From assembly GCA_902363665.1 (NCBI GenBank), contig CABJAW010000021.1, positions 1 to 64,000 of the forward strand: 64,000 nucleotides of DNA. The letters run 5' to 3'. This document shows positions 16,925 to 24,399 of this stretch, piece after piece (the stretch's first letter is position 1; every line of letters starts with the position of its first letter). The notes under the pieces were generated by a model, which saw only the letters and a list, made by a program, of their open reading frames with translations, was not told where the DNA came from and did no database searches. This DNA comes from Lachnospiraceae bacterium. GTDB taxonomy: Bacteria; Bacillota; Clostridia; Lachnospirales; Lachnospiraceae. Made by a program: the position numbers and the translations under genes.

Positions 16925-17809
16925 ATGTACACGAAACAATCCTCCGACAAAATACAGGAGCTCAAATCTCCCGCTCTTTCTATAAAGACCGGCTATCTTG
17001 ACGATGACTTCCGCATTTTTTCCCTTGTAAGCGAAGAGGAAGGCGAATTTCAGCCGCACTACCACAGCTTTCACAAGCTGCTCTTTTTTGAATCCGGAAA
17101 CGTCAGTTACTACGTTGAAGGAGAAACGTACGAGCTTCAGCCGTTCGACCTTGTACTTGTGCCGGCTGGCGAAGTGCACCGTCCCGTCATCCACAGTAGC
17201 CTTCCATACCGCCGCCTGATCCTCTACCTCTCACCCGCTTTTTTTGAAGCATACAAAAAAGAATCGGTGGATCTCTTCCAGTGCTTCTCTCTTTGTTCTG
17301 CACGTGCGTCGCACGTGCTGCGTTTTTCAGATCTTTCGGAAAGCAGGCTGTACACGCCATTACAGGAGCTTTCACAGTGCGCCCGCCGGCCGGCCGATCC
17401 ATCTGACCTTCTGTACCAGAAATCGGTCCTGGTTCAGTTTCTGCTGCTCTTAAACCAGTGGACAGAAGAAGGCTCGCCTGCGTTTCCTGCCTCATCAATT
17501 TCCAGCCCGCAGATCCTGCAGGTCATTTCCTATATCAATCAGCATCTTTCAAGCGAACTGTCCATCGACCAGATTGCTTCTGCCTGCTTTTTGCACCGCT
17601 CCTATCTGATGCATCTGTTCCGTCAGGAGACCGGCACTACGATCGGCGGCTATCTCACAGAAAAGCGGCTCTTTGCCGCACGCACCCTGATCCAGTCCGG
17701 ATGCCCGGTGACAGAAGCTGCGCTCCAGAGCGGCTTTCCATCTTACAGTGCATTCTATCGTGCCTATTTAAAAAAATATGGCTGCTCCCCGAAAGACTGT
17801 CGACGTTAG
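16925..17809 (+). CDS. AraC-family regulator with cupin domain
   Basis: A 294-residue regulator, with AGGAG upstream of the start codon. An AraC-type cupin spans about residues 25-105 (FQPHYHSFHKLLFFESG and FDLVLVPAGEVHRP). The C-terminal double helix-turn-helix covers about 190-290 (IDQIASACFLHRSYLMHLF and SGFPSYSAFYRAYLKKYG). The N-terminal His-rich motif suggests ligand binding in the cupin barrel; the ligand is unknown. It is convergent with endonuclease IV, the two stop codons being directly adjacent. No metabolic gene adjoins it, so its target cannot be guessed. Confidence 0.87.
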   Translation: MYTKQSSDKIQELKSPALSIKTGYLDDDFRIFSLVSEEEGEFQPHYHSFHKLLFFESGNVSYYVEGETYELQPFDLVLVPAGEVHRPVIHSSLPYRRLILYLSPAFFEAYKKESVDLFQCFSLCSARASHVLRFSDLSESRLYTPLQELSQCARRPADPSDLLYQKSVLVQFLLLLNQWTEEGSPAFPASSISSPQILQVISYINQHLSSELSIDQIASACFLHRSYLMHLFRQETGTTIGGYLTEKRLFAARTLIQSGCPVTEAALQSGFPSYSAFYRAYLKKYGCSPKDCRR

Positions 17810-18727
17810 TCAAAGCGGATATTCCAGGTCCGCTTCGCTACTTGCCGGATCATAAGGGATCCTCCCGCAAGCGGGTCCTTCCTTATGATATTTCATAACC
17901 GAGTAGCTGCTTCTCAGCATCTGAATCTCCCGTGCATACCCGTCCAGCTCATTCGGTGTCTCCAGGCAGAACGGACGCCCCTGCAGCTTTGGATGGTGCA
18001 CAACGCTTCGCAAAGCTTTAAATCCGATAGAACCCTCACCAATTTTTTCGTGGCGGTCTTTGTGGCTTCGGAACGGATTTTTGCTGTCATTTACATGGAT
18101 CGCCTTCAGCCGTTTTAATCCGATGATCCGGTCAAACTCCTCCAGAACACCGTCCAGATCCTGTACGATATCATACCCCGCATCATACACATGGCACGTA
18201 TCGAGGCAGACACCGATCTTATCTTGAAGCTGCACTCGCTCTATGATTTCCGCAAGTTCTTCAAACCGGCTTCCGATCTCCGTTCCCTTACCCGCCATCG
18301 TCTCAAGCAATACCGTCGTCTGCTGCTCCGGGCTGAGAATCCCGTTCAGCATCTCCGCGATCTCCTGGATTCCTTTTTCCACTCCCTGTCCGACATGGCT
18401 GCCCGGATGAAAGTTATAGACATTGCCCGGCAGATATTCCATCCGCTTTAAATCATCCGCAAGCGTCATCCGTGCAAACTCGCGTACTTTCGGATCCGCA
18501 GAAGCCGGATTTAAGGTGTATGGCGCATGTGCCACGACCGTTCCGATTTCATTTTCTTTTGCAAATGCAAGGTAGGCTGCAACATCTTTTTCATTAACTG
18601 CCTTTGCCTTGCTGCCGCGCGGATTTCTTGTAAAAAACTGAAAAGTCGTCGCACCGATTGAGACTGCTTCCTCTCCCATATGCAGAAAACCTTTCGAGGA
18701 TGATAAATGACATCCAATCTGAAGCAT
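17810..18727 (-). CDS. nfo: Endonuclease IV (deoxyribonuclease IV)
   Basis: A 305-residue AP endonuclease that cleaves 5' of abasic sites in base-excision repair. The start ATG at 18727 ([13 protein letters not shown]) follows AAAGGAGGG. The three-zinc site residues lie in the usual blocks: [68 protein letters not shown] and FCLETPN. The conserved protein ends near QMLRSSYS. The last 25 or so codons are read through intergenic repeat copy C, giving a non-conserved tail with [11 protein letters not shown]. Function should be intact, since the tail lies after the active site. Confidence 0.94.
   Translation of the reverse strand: MLQIGCHLSSSKGFLHMGEEAVSIGATTFQFFTRNPRGSKAKAVNEKDVAAYLAFAKENEIGTVVAHAPYTLNPASADPKVREFARMTLADDLKRMEYLPGNVYNFHPGSHVGQGVEKGIQEIAEMLNGILSPEQQTTVLLETMAGKGTEIGSRFEELAEIIERVQLQDKIGVCLDTCHVYDAGYDIVQDLDGVLEEFDRIIGLKRLKAIHVNDSKNPFRSHKDRHEKIGEGSIGFKALRSVVHHPKLQGRPFCLETPNELDGYAREIQMLRSSYSVMKYHKEGPACGRIPYDPASSEADLEYPL
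17812..17891 (+). repeat. Dispersed palindromic repeat, copy C, inside the nfo 3' end
   Basis: AAAGCGGATATTCCAGGTCC begins the unit and CGCTTCGCTACTTGCCGG follows. It ends in the hairpin CATAAGG-N-CCCGCAAGCGGG-N-CCTTATG. The minus-strand reading of this repeat supplies the last codons and stop of nfo. Confidence 0.7.
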
Positions 18728-18855
18728 AACCTGCCCTCCTTTTTTTCTACAAGCACTTTCTTTTCCTGTCAACTTTTCTTATCTGACTTCACCATATACT
18801 GCCCAAAAACATAATCCTTTTTCTTTTTCGCAAATGGCACAATCTCCTGAACATA

Positions 18856-20331
18856 CTATACATTTCTGCGCACCTCATCCATGATCTGCCTTACGCGCTG
18901 CTGGCACGTAAACAGCACAACCTGATGGCCGCTGCGTTCCAGCCACGAAAGGACGCTGCGCAGCCGTTCATCATCATACATTGCAAAGGGCTCATCCAGC
19001 AGAAACGGCAATTCCTCCCCGCCTGCCAGCACTTCTCCCGCTGCCATACGGACCGCAAAACGAATCTGCTGCAATGTACTGCTGCTGACCTTTTTCCGAT
19101 CAATGATATGGCCGCCAAGACAGGCACGCAGCCGTCCGCTCGTCTCTACAACAATACGGTCACACGACGGGCAGGCCAGTTCCCGGATGATCTCAGATGC
19201 ACGCACACTGATTTCTCCTGCCGGACCGCCGTTTTCTTCCTCTGACAGCTCCCGGATCCGATCGATCGCAAGATTTAAGGCGGCAATTTCCGTATCTGCC
19301 GTCTCCATCCTCATATGCTGATGGTAAAGCTGCTCCAGTTCTTCCTGAAGCTTTTGATAAGTATCCTCTTTTTTTCGGATTTCCGCCTTCAGTTGCTCTT
19401 CCCTGAGCGAAAGATCGTACCCTTCCGCTTCTCCATCGGCACTTTCTCCCAGCAGAAAACGCCTGACCGGGAAAAACAGCAGTAAAAATGCTCCTCCGAA
19501 AATTCCAAGGAAAACACGCAGGATGAGATTCTGCAGCAAAAGTGCTCCCAGCAGCGCGAGTACACCAGCCAGCAGCAGAAGCATCTGGATCAGATTTTTC
19601 CCTGTTTCGGTAAATCCCTCTCTCTCCCAGTCCTCTTCGTCCTCTTCCTTCTGCGCTCCAACGCGCAGCGCATTGCACTGTGCCTGCAGCCGTCCGGCTT
19701 CCCTGCGCACGTATTCTGCCTCCGTCTGACGTTTCCGGATCCGTTCTTCTAATGCATCCTCTTCTTTCTTTTTTTTCTGCTCTGCCTTTCCTCTTCGCTC
19801 CTCCAGAACCTGAAGTGCCTGTACTCCGTCCACGCTTTCTCCTGTCTTAGATGCCTTCAGGCAGTGTTTCAGTCCATCCTCCACATACAGATCCCATGCC
19901 GTCTGGTTCTGCTTCCAGAAAACAGTACTTTCAAATGTTTCTGCATCCAGACCGCCAAGCAGGTCTGACAGTATCTCCTGCGGTTCATCGATCTCTTCCC
20001 AACTGTTCAGATCTTCCGCGCCTTCTGTTTCCTGCCTTACGGAAAGGATTCCGGGAGCCTGAGTAAAGGTACGATGGAGTTCATAGCGCTGCCCTCCGTC
20101 CCAGATTGTCATCGCGCCCTCGCCATCCCCTCCGGTAAGGAAGGTGTCAGATGCCAGGCGGCCTTTTTCCGTCTTCCGGGGCGTTCCAGACAGCATTGCT
20201 CCGAGAAACGAATGGATCGTCGATTTTCCGGATTCGTTTCCCCCATAGATAATATTGACGCCGGATTTCAGCCTGATCGTATGGCCTGAAAACTTTCCCC
20301 ATCGGATCAGATCCAGTCTTTCAATCTCCAC
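18856..20331 (-). CDS. Short SbcC/YhaN-like ATPase with central membrane segment
   Basis: A 491-residue ABC/SMC-type ATPase with a GTG start at 20331. It overlaps the upstream nuclease gene by 11 bases, so translation is coupled. The N-terminus MEIERLDLIRWGKF leads to Walker A GGNESGKST at residues 30-38. Coiled-coil arms flank a strongly hydrophobic stretch of roughly 40 residues near 255-295 that should form one or two membrane helices. A CPSC motif precedes a C-terminal Walker B, FLLDEPFAMYDDERL. Bacillus YhaN (SbcE) has a similar layout but is about twice as long. It probably works with the neighbouring phosphoesterase in DNA-end processing at the membrane; this is inferred from the family. 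Confidence 0.8.
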   Translation of the reverse strand: MEIERLDLIRWGKFSGHTIRLKSGVNIIYGGNESGKSTIHSFLGAMLSGTPRKTEKGRLASDTFLTGGDGEGAMTIWDGGQRYELHRTFTQAPGILSVRQETEGAEDLNSWEEIDEPQEILSDLLGGLDAETFESTVFWKQNQTAWDLYVEDGLKHCLKASKTGESVDGVQALQVLEERRGKAEQKKKKEEDALEERIRKRQTEAEYVRREAGRLQAQCNALRVGAQKEEDEEDWEREGFTETGKNLIQMLLLLAGVLALLGALLLQNLILRVFLGIFGGAFLLLFFPVRRFLLGESADGEAEGYDLSLREEQLKAEIRKKEDTYQKLQEELEQLYHQHMRMETADTEIAALNLAIDRIRELSEEENGGPAGEISVRASEIIRELACPSCDRIVVETSGRLRACLGGHIIDRKKVSSSTLQQIRFAVRMAAGEVLAGGEELPFLLDEPFAMYDDERLRSVLSWLERSGHQVVLFTCQQRVRQIMDEVRRNV

Positions 20332-21421
20332 TGTTTTTCTCCCTTCTTCCTGGTTTCTTCTCTGGCTGTCCGCCCGGATACAGCAGCGCTTCCAGTCCAT
20401 AATACAGCGCTTTTTCTTCTGTCACACCGGTCGGTCCGCCCTCTCCGAACGATTCAATAAAGCGTCCGATCAGTTTTCCCTCATATTTTTTTCGCAGTAC
20501 ATCCAGATGAAACGCCGGAACCGTCTGATCAGTCACGGAAAGGATGCGCCCGCATTTCAGATATTCGCGCACCTGCGGCACAAATCCGGGATCTCTCTCT
20601 CCGGTGAGTGTAATGCGGTACATGTTCTGCGCACCGTCCCTGGCAACGACACTGCTGATTTTTTCCTGCAGAGAATAAGGATTATCTGACTCGGTCACTT
20701 CAACTGTTTTCTCCAGATAGCGACGTCCTTCCATCTCCACAAAAGAAATATGTACCTTCTTTCTCTGCACCTCACCGAGCACATATCCATGTTCCCCCGT
20801 ATCCTCTGCGCAGACCGGCTCCGGCGCTCCGGCATAGACAGCCAGATTCCGAATGTAAACCTGCGGATTATGAAGATGCCCCAGTGCGATATAATCAAAA
20901 CCTGCATCCAGCAGCTCATCTTTGTTCAGCGGAATGTGGGAAGCATCTCCTCCGTGCAGCAGCAGGATCTTAAAATATTCATCCTTTTTTGCGCACACGC
21001 CTGCCATAACCGGCTCCGGAATCTCCCTGTGATGATAGCTCATCCCGTAAATCTCCAGCTTCAGTTCCGGAAGGCGAATCCGCTCCAGCTGCCCGGAAAA
21101 AATCGTGATCACATTTTCATTCCACTGATACGTCAGATACGGAGACGACGGTTCCAGATAATCCCGGTTACCCGCAATCAGCACAACCACTGTCTTTTCC
21201 AGTGTCGAAAACAGGTAATTTACTTCATTCAGCTCTTTGATTTCCGGCCTGCGGTCAAACAGATCCCCCGCGATCAGCAAAAGATCCACTTTTTTTTCAT
21301 TCGCATCTGCAATGCATCTGCGAAATCCTTCCCACAGCTCCTTTCCGCGCGCCTTCGCCCATGGATATCCGTGATCTGGCGCAGCACCAAGATGTACGTC
21401 CGCGATGTGCATAAAACGCAT
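20321..21421 (-). CDS. SbcD/YhaO-like metallophosphoesterase (DNA repair exonuclease family)
   Basis: A 366-residue calcineurin-like phosphoesterase. Metal motifs occur in order: MHIADVHLGA (DxH), LLIAGDLFDRR (GD), VVLIAGNRDYLEP (position of GNHD), LLLHGGDA (GH variant) and IALGHLHNPQ (GHxH). The third motif has Arg in place of the catalytic His of GNHD, which may lower or alter nuclease activity. The C-terminal part matches the capping domain of SbcD-like proteins. It is the first gene of a coupled pair with the short SbcC-like ATPase. The pair is predicted to form a membrane-linked Mre11-Rad50-type complex. Confidence 0.83.
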   Translation of the reverse strand: MRFMHIADVHLGAAPDHGYPWAKARGKELWEGFRRCIADANEKKVDLLLIAGDLFDRRPEIKELNEVNYLFSTLEKTVVVLIAGNRDYLEPSSPYLTYQWNENVITIFSGQLERIRLPELKLEIYGMSYHHREIPEPVMAGVCAKKDEYFKILLLHGGDASHIPLNKDELLDAGFDYIALGHLHNPQVYIRNLAVYAGAPEPVCAEDTGEHGYVLGEVQRKKVHISFVEMEGRRYLEKTVEVTESDNPYSLQEKISSVVARDGAQNMYRITLTGERDPGFVPQVREYLKCGRILSVTDQTVPAFHLDVLRKKYEGKLIGRFIESFGEGGPTGVTEEKALYYGLEALLYPGGQPEKKPGRREKNSGD

Positions 21422-21532
21422 ATTTTTTCCTCCATAACAATTATCTTCTACTCTATCATAGCATTTTTCAAATTGACGTGCTATAATTATTAAAACTTTA
21501 TAAAATCTTGCTACTGTTCAAAGGAGGAATCC

Positions 21533-21976
21533 ATGAAAGTATTTGTAAAAGAATTCAAGGAATTCATCATGCGCGGCAATGTGATCGATATGGCAGTCGG
21601 CGTTATCATCGGCGGTGCTTTCAACAACATCGTCAGCTCACTCGTCAACGACATCGTCATGCCGGTCATCACGCTCATCACGGGTAAGATCAACTTCACC
21701 GATATGCTGATCGCACTTGACGGCAACAGCTACCCTTCCCTCAAAGCAGCTCAGGACGCAGCTGCACCGGTCATTGCATACGGTAATTTCATTCAGATCG
21801 TCGTACAGTTTCTGCTGACGGCTTTCGTCATCTTCCTGGTGATCAAAGGCATCAACAAGCTGCACAAACCGGCTCCGGAGCCGGCTCCGACCACCAAGAC
21901 CTGCCCGTTCTGCAAGTCCGAGATCCACATCGACGCAGTAAAATGTCCGCACTGTGCATCTGATCTGAACGAGTAA
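21533..21976 (+). CDS. mscL: Large-conductance mechanosensitive channel with C-terminal zinc ribbon
   Basis: A 147-residue protein with AAAGGAGGAATCC before the ATG. The amphipathic N-terminus [20 protein letters not shown] and pore helix [22 protein letters not shown] are classic MscL. The second transmembrane helix is [20 protein letters not shown]. After a Pro-rich linker (PAPEPAPT), a four-Cys zinc ribbon ([18 protein letters not shown]) replaces the usual C-terminal helix bundle. MscL releases solutes on hypo-osmotic shock. The ribbon is likely cytoplasmic and may bind zinc. The gene is single, ended by a strong hairpin terminator. Confidence 0.95.
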   Translation: MKVFVKEFKEFIMRGNVIDMAVGVIIGGAFNNIVSSLVNDIVMPVITLITGKINFTDMLIALDGNSYPSLKAAQDAAAPVIAYGNFIQIVVQFLLTAFVIFLVIKGINKLHKPAPEPAPTTKTCPFCKSEIHIDAVKCPHCASDLNE

Positions 21977-22025
21977 GAGAAATGCCTGCAGTCTGACTGT
22001 TTGTTCTGAACCGTTACATAAAATG

Positions 22026-22097
22026 AAAAGCTGCCACACGTCCATGCCGGAGTATTTTCAAATACACTCCGACATGGATGCATGCGGCAGCTTTTTT
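22026..22097 (+). terminator. Terminator after mscL
   Basis: AAAAGCTGCC at 22026 pairs with GGCAGCTTTTTT ending at 22097. The interior arms (CCATGCCGGAGT/CACTCCGACATGG) extend the stem. Confidence 0.8.
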
Positions 22098-22169
22098 GCG
22101 CATTTAACCAGGTCAGACAAATCCCCTGCTTCAATTACGAATATCTGCTTTGGCAAGTCCTTCCCACAA

Positions 22170-22889
22170 TCAGCAGTAAAACATTCTTCCGCCACAGCAG
22201 CAGTTGCAGAACAGATTCAGTGCACAGAGCTTCACGCACCAGTCTCCGCCGCCCTCAAACGGATTCCCGTAGGATTCACCCATTGTCTGATACCACTGCC
22301 CGCCGTTTTCGAGCTGCTGCACAAGCTGGCGGTACGCCATATTGTTCGGCTCCATCGCCGCCGCTTTCTGCGCATGCTCCTTCGCCGTAATGTTGTTGCC
22401 CTGTCCGGAATTGGCCATGGCGCTTAAATAATACCAGCGCGCCGTGTGCTGATTGATCTCCGAAAGTACGTGCAGCGCCTCCGCGTACGCCCGGTTGCGG
22501 ATATAATTTTCCGCCGCCTGCATCCGCATGTCCTCCTCAGACCAGGAAGTGTTCTGGCTGCCCTGTGACTGACCGCCGTCGTAACCGCCGAATCCGCCAA
22601 AGCCTCCAAACCCTCCGAATCCACCATAATTTCCATAGCCGCCCTGCGAACCGTAACCGCCCGCTCCTGCGCCATAGCTGCTCTGGCCGCTGGTGCCATG
22701 CTCGCGTTCCTGCATAATCTGCTGGTACGCCTGCTGAATTTCCTTAAATTTTTCCTCTGCCTCCGCCTTGTTCGGATTATTGATATTTGCATCCGGATGA
22801 TACGTCCTGCTCAGCTTCCGGTATGCCTTTTTAATCTCGTCCTCGGACGCATTCTGTGGTACTCCCAGTACATCGTATGGATTTTTCAT
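22170..22889 (-). CDS. DnaJ-domain protein with Gly-rich linker and Cys-rich tail
   Basis: A 239-residue protein. Residues 1-62 are a J domain with the HPD motif (TYHPDAN), which stimulates Hsp70 ATPase. Then comes a Gly/Tyr/Phe-rich linker of about 45 residues with repeated GGFGGFGG. The helical region from about 112 to 200 resembles tetratricopeptide hairpins ([22 protein letters not shown]). The C-terminus has a short Cys cluster, CNCCCGG. It lacks the DnaJ zinc and substrate domains, so it is a specialised co-chaperone. It is the last gene of a three-gene operon, 9 bases after the DUF5685 gene, whose product could be its client. Confidence 0.88.
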   Translation of the reverse strand: MKNPYDVLGVPQNASEDEIKKAYRKLSRTYHPDANINNPNKAEAEEKFKEIQQAYQQIMQEREHGTSGQSSYGAGAGGYGSQGGYGNYGGFGGFGGFGGFGGYDGGQSQGSQNTSWSEEDMRMQAAENYIRNRAYAEALHVLSEINQHTARWYYLSAMANSGQGNNITAKEHAQKAAAMEPNNMAYRQLVQQLENGGQWYQTMGESYGNPFEGGGDWCVKLCALNLFCNCCCGGRMFYC

Positions 22890-22898
22890 AATCTTTTT

Positions 22899-23765
22899 TC
22901 AAGTCTCCTCATTCCTGCTCTGATGCTTTTGCTGCTTTTCATCATGTGCATTTTTTATCAGAACATATCTCCCCCAGACTCCTGAATACAGTACATTTCT
23001 CAGGATTCCTGCATATTCCAGAATCGGAAGCCGCTCAAATGCGCGCGCTGACTCTGCCAGAACGTCCGTCAGCATCTTCCGGTATTTTGGTTCCTCGGAC
23101 GCTTCGAACACATCGCCGCAGTCCAGAAACAGATTGTAATTCTTCTTTTTCCGATCCTTCGGCAGATCCTCCAGTGCATCCATGAGATACACGAATTTTC
23201 CAAGATAAAAGCCCATCTGCCGCAGATCCTCCTGCCAGACATCCTTTTTCCAGACAAAAATCTCACCCAGAAAATGTCCGGTCAGGCCGGCCACATAATC
23301 GATGTCTTTTTTCTGCTCTTTTTCCGCCTCGCCAAGCAGCCGGATATTTTCCTCGATTGCTTTTCCCTGACGCGGATAACGCTGCATCAGCTCTTTGCAG
23401 CTCTTTTTCAGAAGTGCCGCACCCGACGCACCGATTATACTGTGCTCATCCGTCCAGTCATCTTTCAGCTTGTGATACGAGAGCAGCACACACATGTCTG
23501 CCGCATAGGAAATCGCATCGTTTTCTGCACTTTTATGCCTGTTTAGCGGATGGAGAATACATCGCCGCTCCTCCACCTTTGTCTCACTCTCATACAGCCC
23601 TGTCAGAAGGATGGCCAGAAACGTCAGATCATAGTTTAACATCATCTGTGCGGTCCGTCCATACCTCTGATACAAATTACGGCATAATCCGCAGTAAAAA
23701 CTGCGGTATGCCGTGTACTCTCGAAGCTTCAGCTCCTGTTCATTCACATAAATATATCCAAACAT
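22899..23765 (-). CDS. DUF5685-family all-helical protein
   Basis: A 288-residue protein predicted to be almost entirely alpha-helical. An N-terminal YCGLC motif lies at about residues 24-28. Two acidic motifs stand out: KDDWTDE near residues 101-107 and MDALEDLPKD near 194-203. They are placed like the two Asp-rich motifs of class I isoprenoid synthases of the squalene/phytoene type, including the downstream KKKNYNLF. No function is established for DUF5685, and the enzyme-like reading is inference. It lies between a membrane zinc-ribbon gene (14 bases upstream) and a J-domain gene (9 bases downstream), suggesting a conserved complex or pathway. Confidence 0.75.
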   Translation of the reverse strand: MFGYIYVNEQELKLREYTAYRSFYCGLCRNLYQRYGRTAQMMLNYDLTFLAILLTGLYESETKVEERRCILHPLNRHKSAENDAISYAADMCVLLSYHKLKDDWTDEHSIIGASGAALLKKSCKELMQRYPRQGKAIEENIRLLGEAEKEQKKDIDYVAGLTGHFLGEIFVWKKDVWQEDLRQMGFYLGKFVYLMDALEDLPKDRKKKNYNLFLDCGDVFEASEEPKYRKMLTDVLAESARAFERLPILEYAGILRNVLYSGVWGRYVLIKNAHDEKQQKHQSRNEET

Positions 23766-23779
23766 TCTGTCATCCTTTT

Positions 23780-24175
23780 TCAGCTGCGCTTTTCAAACTC
23801 TTTCCGGCACTTCGGACAGGTGATACAGATCTTTCCTTTTCCACGCGGAACCCGAATCTTCTGTCCGCATGACGGGCACTTATAAATATGGTACTCCCTG
23901 CTCTGTACGATGCGCCGTTTCATCTTGTCAAACCATGCGCGGATACGCTCCGTCTTCTGAAGATACGCATAATTTTCACTGCTTCTCTTTGAAATATTTC
24001 TGGAAAACATCCGGAAATAACCGTAACCAAGGAGTACAAGCGCCAGCAGGTAAAGAAGCGGGATTCTCGTGAACATATTCAGGATCAGCAGTACCAGCGT
24101 CACTGCCATGATAAATCTTGAAAACTCATCCGCTCCATAGCGTCCCTGCATAAATTCTTCCAGTCGTCTTCTCAT
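23780..24175 (-). CDS. Membrane protein with C-terminal zinc ribbon
   Basis: A 131-residue protein. A hydrophobic stretch at about residues 20-55 forms two closely spaced helices (FIMAVTLVLLILNMF and LLYLLALVLLGYGYF). The following basic, likely cytoplasmic region ends in a four-Cys ribbon, CPSCGQKIRVP with CPKCRKEF. It is the first gene of the operon with DUF5685 and the DnaJ-like protein. It may recruit those proteins to the membrane, but nothing in the sequence gives an activity. Confidence 0.7.
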   Translation of the reverse strand: MRRRLEEFMQGRYGADEFSRFIMAVTLVLLILNMFTRIPLLYLLALVLLGYGYFRMFSRNISKRSSENYAYLQKTERIRAWFDKMKRRIVQSREYHIYKCPSCGQKIRVPRGKGKICITCPKCRKEFEKRS

Positions 24176-24322
24176 TTGAATAACCTCACATTCTTAATCG
24201 ACTAATCTTAATCTATACAGAACTGTACCGCCAATATCCCTGAATGTCAACGCCTCCTCCTCCGATTTCACATAAATTTCAGATATGTGATATTTTTATA
24301 AAGTGCAGCCGTACAGAGGCAA

Positions 24323-24380
24323 ATACACTCCCATAAACAGCCTAAAAACACAAGTGTTTTACGGATGTTTATGGGAGTGT
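24323..24380 (-). terminator. Long nested hairpin after the histidine kinase gene
   Basis: ATACACTCCCATAAACA pairs with TGTTTATGGGAGTGTAT, with an inner AAAACAC/GTGTTTT palindrome. It lies 20 bases after the kinase stop on the minus strand. The T run is short (TTTG), so termination strength is uncertain. Confidence 0.5.
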
Positions 24381-24399
24381 ATCCGGCGGATCCGTCACG

